A stretch of 21,293 bases of DNA from a virus: positions 1-21,293 of IMG/VR virus record IMGVR_UViG_3300019828_000731. One strand, written 5' to 3'. How positions within the stretch are numbered: position 1 is the first letter of the stretch; the number at the start of each line of letters is the position of its first letter. The notes below the pieces were generated by a model, which saw only the letters and a list, made by a program, of their open reading frames with translations, did no database searches and had not been told where the DNA came from. Both the position numbers and the translations under genes were made by a program. Positions 19,876 through 21,293 of this stretch are shown piece by piece.

Positions 19876-21293
19876 CTAAGTATATAAGAATAGTTCATAC
19901 TTTATTTTACCACAATCCCATATTCTATATAAACCAATGGATCTCATATAAGTGCTCTCAGTTATTTTCGACCCTTTTATCCCTAGTTTACTTTTTTTAA
20001 ACCTAGATTTATGGACCCTTTTGTTTTCTGTGATGTATTTATAATCAGGATTAGACATACTCACTAATTTAAATTTTAAATTCAGATAAAGATTACCAAG
20101 TGACCAATCTCTATCTGCATAACTAATTACCCTAGTTGGGTTGTAATTTTTGATAAAGAAATTTAATAATTTACTAGCCCCACCAACAACAGACATATTT
20201 AATTTATTGCAAAATCTTGATAAATTCCAACCACTTTCTTCCATCTTCTTCCGACCTTCATTTTTATCAAAGGTCATAATAGATATTAGTTCTTTTTTGT
20301 AGAATAAACCAATTGATACTTTGTTATTTGAAGAACCTCCTTGTATGTGATTATCATTTAAAAATTCATTAATGGTTTTATAATCCTTTATTTCTTTAAC
20401 AACACAATTTCTGGCATATATCCTTTCGTTGGTTAATCCCAACCAATTTATAATTTGACTTTCTAGTATATTTCTTTTGAATGTCCAATCATCTTCCCAG
20501 ATATGAATAATCCTTATTCCTTTTTCTTCAAAGTGTCTACTCTTATTTAAATGATAGTTTTTATCTTTAAATTCTTCTGAGTGCCAATATAACCCATTTA
20601 ATTCAAATCCTATTTTTAATTCCGGTAAATAAATATCAATTTCTAAACCATCACGATATGATTGAATTATTTTACCATCATATATTGAATCTATAAAATT
20701 AAATAGTTCTTTTTCTTTTATTGAAACTGAATCACCAATTGGATTACAAACGGTACATAGAGGGATATTTGATTTTTTTCTCTTTGTGTAATTATCAATA
20801 TCTATATCAAACTCATGTGGAAGGTCATAATCACAAGAAAATAAAGAAATTCCATTATTTTTGTACTCTATATAATACATGTCATTGGTTATTCTATATT
20901 TTAGCCTATATTCTATATTTTTACTTATATGCTCCTCATTATATTTTTCAATATTTGTCTTTTTGATTTTATCTGATATCTCTTTTATTGAATTCAAGTT
21001 GAGCGTTCCGTATTTTTTTATTATTGAACTTCTTATCTTATTCTTTACCCTATCTGATTTTGATGGATTATCAACTCCATATCTGTCTATATTTGTTGAT
21101 TTTATTTTATTTTTTATATCAATATTTTGTATTGGAAATTCTACTCCCGATTTTTTAAAATTAGTTTTTTTTAGTTTAGTTATAAAATCTTTGTTCTGTA
21201 AAGCATACTCAACTCCATATCTTTCTAACATAGTTTCTTTTGTCTTTTTCTTAAACTCGTCCAATTTTAGTGGATTATCAACCCCATATTTTT
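19876..21293 (-). CDS. EDxHD/Vsr-like homing endonuclease, 5' end off the window
   Basis: The C-terminal half has a PD-(D/E)xK/Vsr-like core: GLEIDIYLPELKIGFELNG then LYWHSEEFK, with RIIHIWEDDWTFKR after it. This is the pattern of phage EDxHD homing endonucleases such as I-Bth0305I. The N-terminal half is a run of at least six imperfect repeats of about 20-25 residues built on KYGVDNPLK, ERYGVEYALQ, KSGVEFPIQ, DRYGVDNPSK and similar, which look like DNA-recognition modules. A CTVCN motif lies between the two halves. The frame is open to the window edge (KYGVDNPLKLDEF upstream of the first internal start), so the gene continues beyond 21293. Likely a free-standing mobile endonuclease. Confidence 0.8.
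   Translation of the reverse strand, partial: KYGVDNPLKLDEFKKKTKETMLERYGVEYALQNKDFITKLKKTNFKKSGVEFPIQNIDIKNKIKSTNIDRYGVDNPSKSDRVKNKIRSSIIKKYGTLNLNSIKEISDKIKKTNIEKYNEEHISKNIEYRLKYRITNDMYYIEYKNNGISLFSCDYDLPHEFDIDIDNYTKRKKSNIPLCTVCNPIGDSVSIKEKELFNFIDSIYDGKIIQSYRDGLEIDIYLPELKIGFELNGLYWHSEEFKDKNYHLNKSRHFEEKGIRIIHIWEDDWTFKRNILESQIINWLGLTNERIYARNCVVKEIKDYKTINEFLNDNHIQGGSSNNKVSIGLFYKKELISIMTFDKNEGRKKMEESGWNLSRFCNKLNMSVVGGASKLLNFFIKNYNPTRVISYADRDWSLGNLYLNLKFKLVSMSNPDYKYITENKRVHKSRFKKSKLGIKGSKITESTYMRSIGLYRIWDCGKIKYELFLYT

Noticed and set aside
1-21293. CRISPR array
   Set aside because: No regularly spaced identical repeats were found; the only long direct repeat is the 25-bp pair at 16231 and 17287.

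Overview
This is a strongly AT-rich, densely packed window with genes on both strands. Most genes are small and of unknown function. It reads as part of a large tailed-phage genome infecting a Bacteroidetes/Flavobacteria-type host. The phage evidence is a tRNA cluster, phage-style thymidylate synthase (TS) genes invaded by GIY-YIG endonucleases, an EDxHD/Vsr-like homing endonuclease, a degraded tnpB, an R2K-type ATP-grasp protein and a Nudix hydrolase. The host guess rests on promoters of the form TTTG-N20-TAnnTTTG (best examples 5019-5050 and 12405-12436) and on A-rich start regions that mostly lack a Shine-Dalgarno sequence. No capsid, tail or replication gene lies in the window, so the phage call is an inference.

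Layout. 1-5,000: unknown proteins, a frameshifted glycosyltransferase, a retropepsin-like (RimB-type) protease and a zinc exopeptidase. 5,000-6,850: a candidate 2H phosphoesterase, a small secreted peptide, a tnpB 3' remnant with an end hairpin, and a truncated TS. 6,800-12,400: many small accessory proteins, several sharing an N-terminal tag of the form M(x)nKxF-x-E, plus a ribbon-helix-helix protein, membrane proteins and an ATP-grasp enzyme. 12,400-16,250: a leucine/arginine decoding island. 16,240-18,110: two antisense GIY-YIG endonuclease units alternating with copies of the TS 3' end. 18,200-21,293: an unknown protein, a Nudix hydrolase, small proteins and an edge-truncated homing endonuclease.

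The most interesting part is 12,405-15,186. A good Bacteroidetes-type promoter drives a 32-codon leader ORF rich in Leu and Arg. A 12-bp terminator follows, and a segment inside the leader ORF can pair with the terminator's 5' strand as an antiterminator. Next come six tRNA or tRNA-like genes whose readable anticodons are only Leu (UAG, UAA, UAG) and Arg (UCU, UCU). After them are a zinc-ribbon protein and a tRNA-Arg(CCU). A second leader follows: a 13-residue peptide with five consecutive Leu codons whose stop codon lies inside a predicted antiterminator, followed by a terminator. The next gene is a 541-aa leucyl-tRNA synthetase (LeuRS) with intact catalytic motifs but no CP1 editing domain and no complete C-terminal region. 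This looks like a phage-encoded leucine-sensing attenuation circuit controlling its own Leu decoding supply. I know of no described phage example. The pairings were found by eye and need folding and comparative tests.

Caution: at least seven ORFs are broken at A5/A6 (or T5/T6) runs, and each reading frame improves if one A is added. This suggests homopolymer undercalling in the assembly, though slippage is possible. Several tRNAs lack whole arms, which simple indels do not explain.
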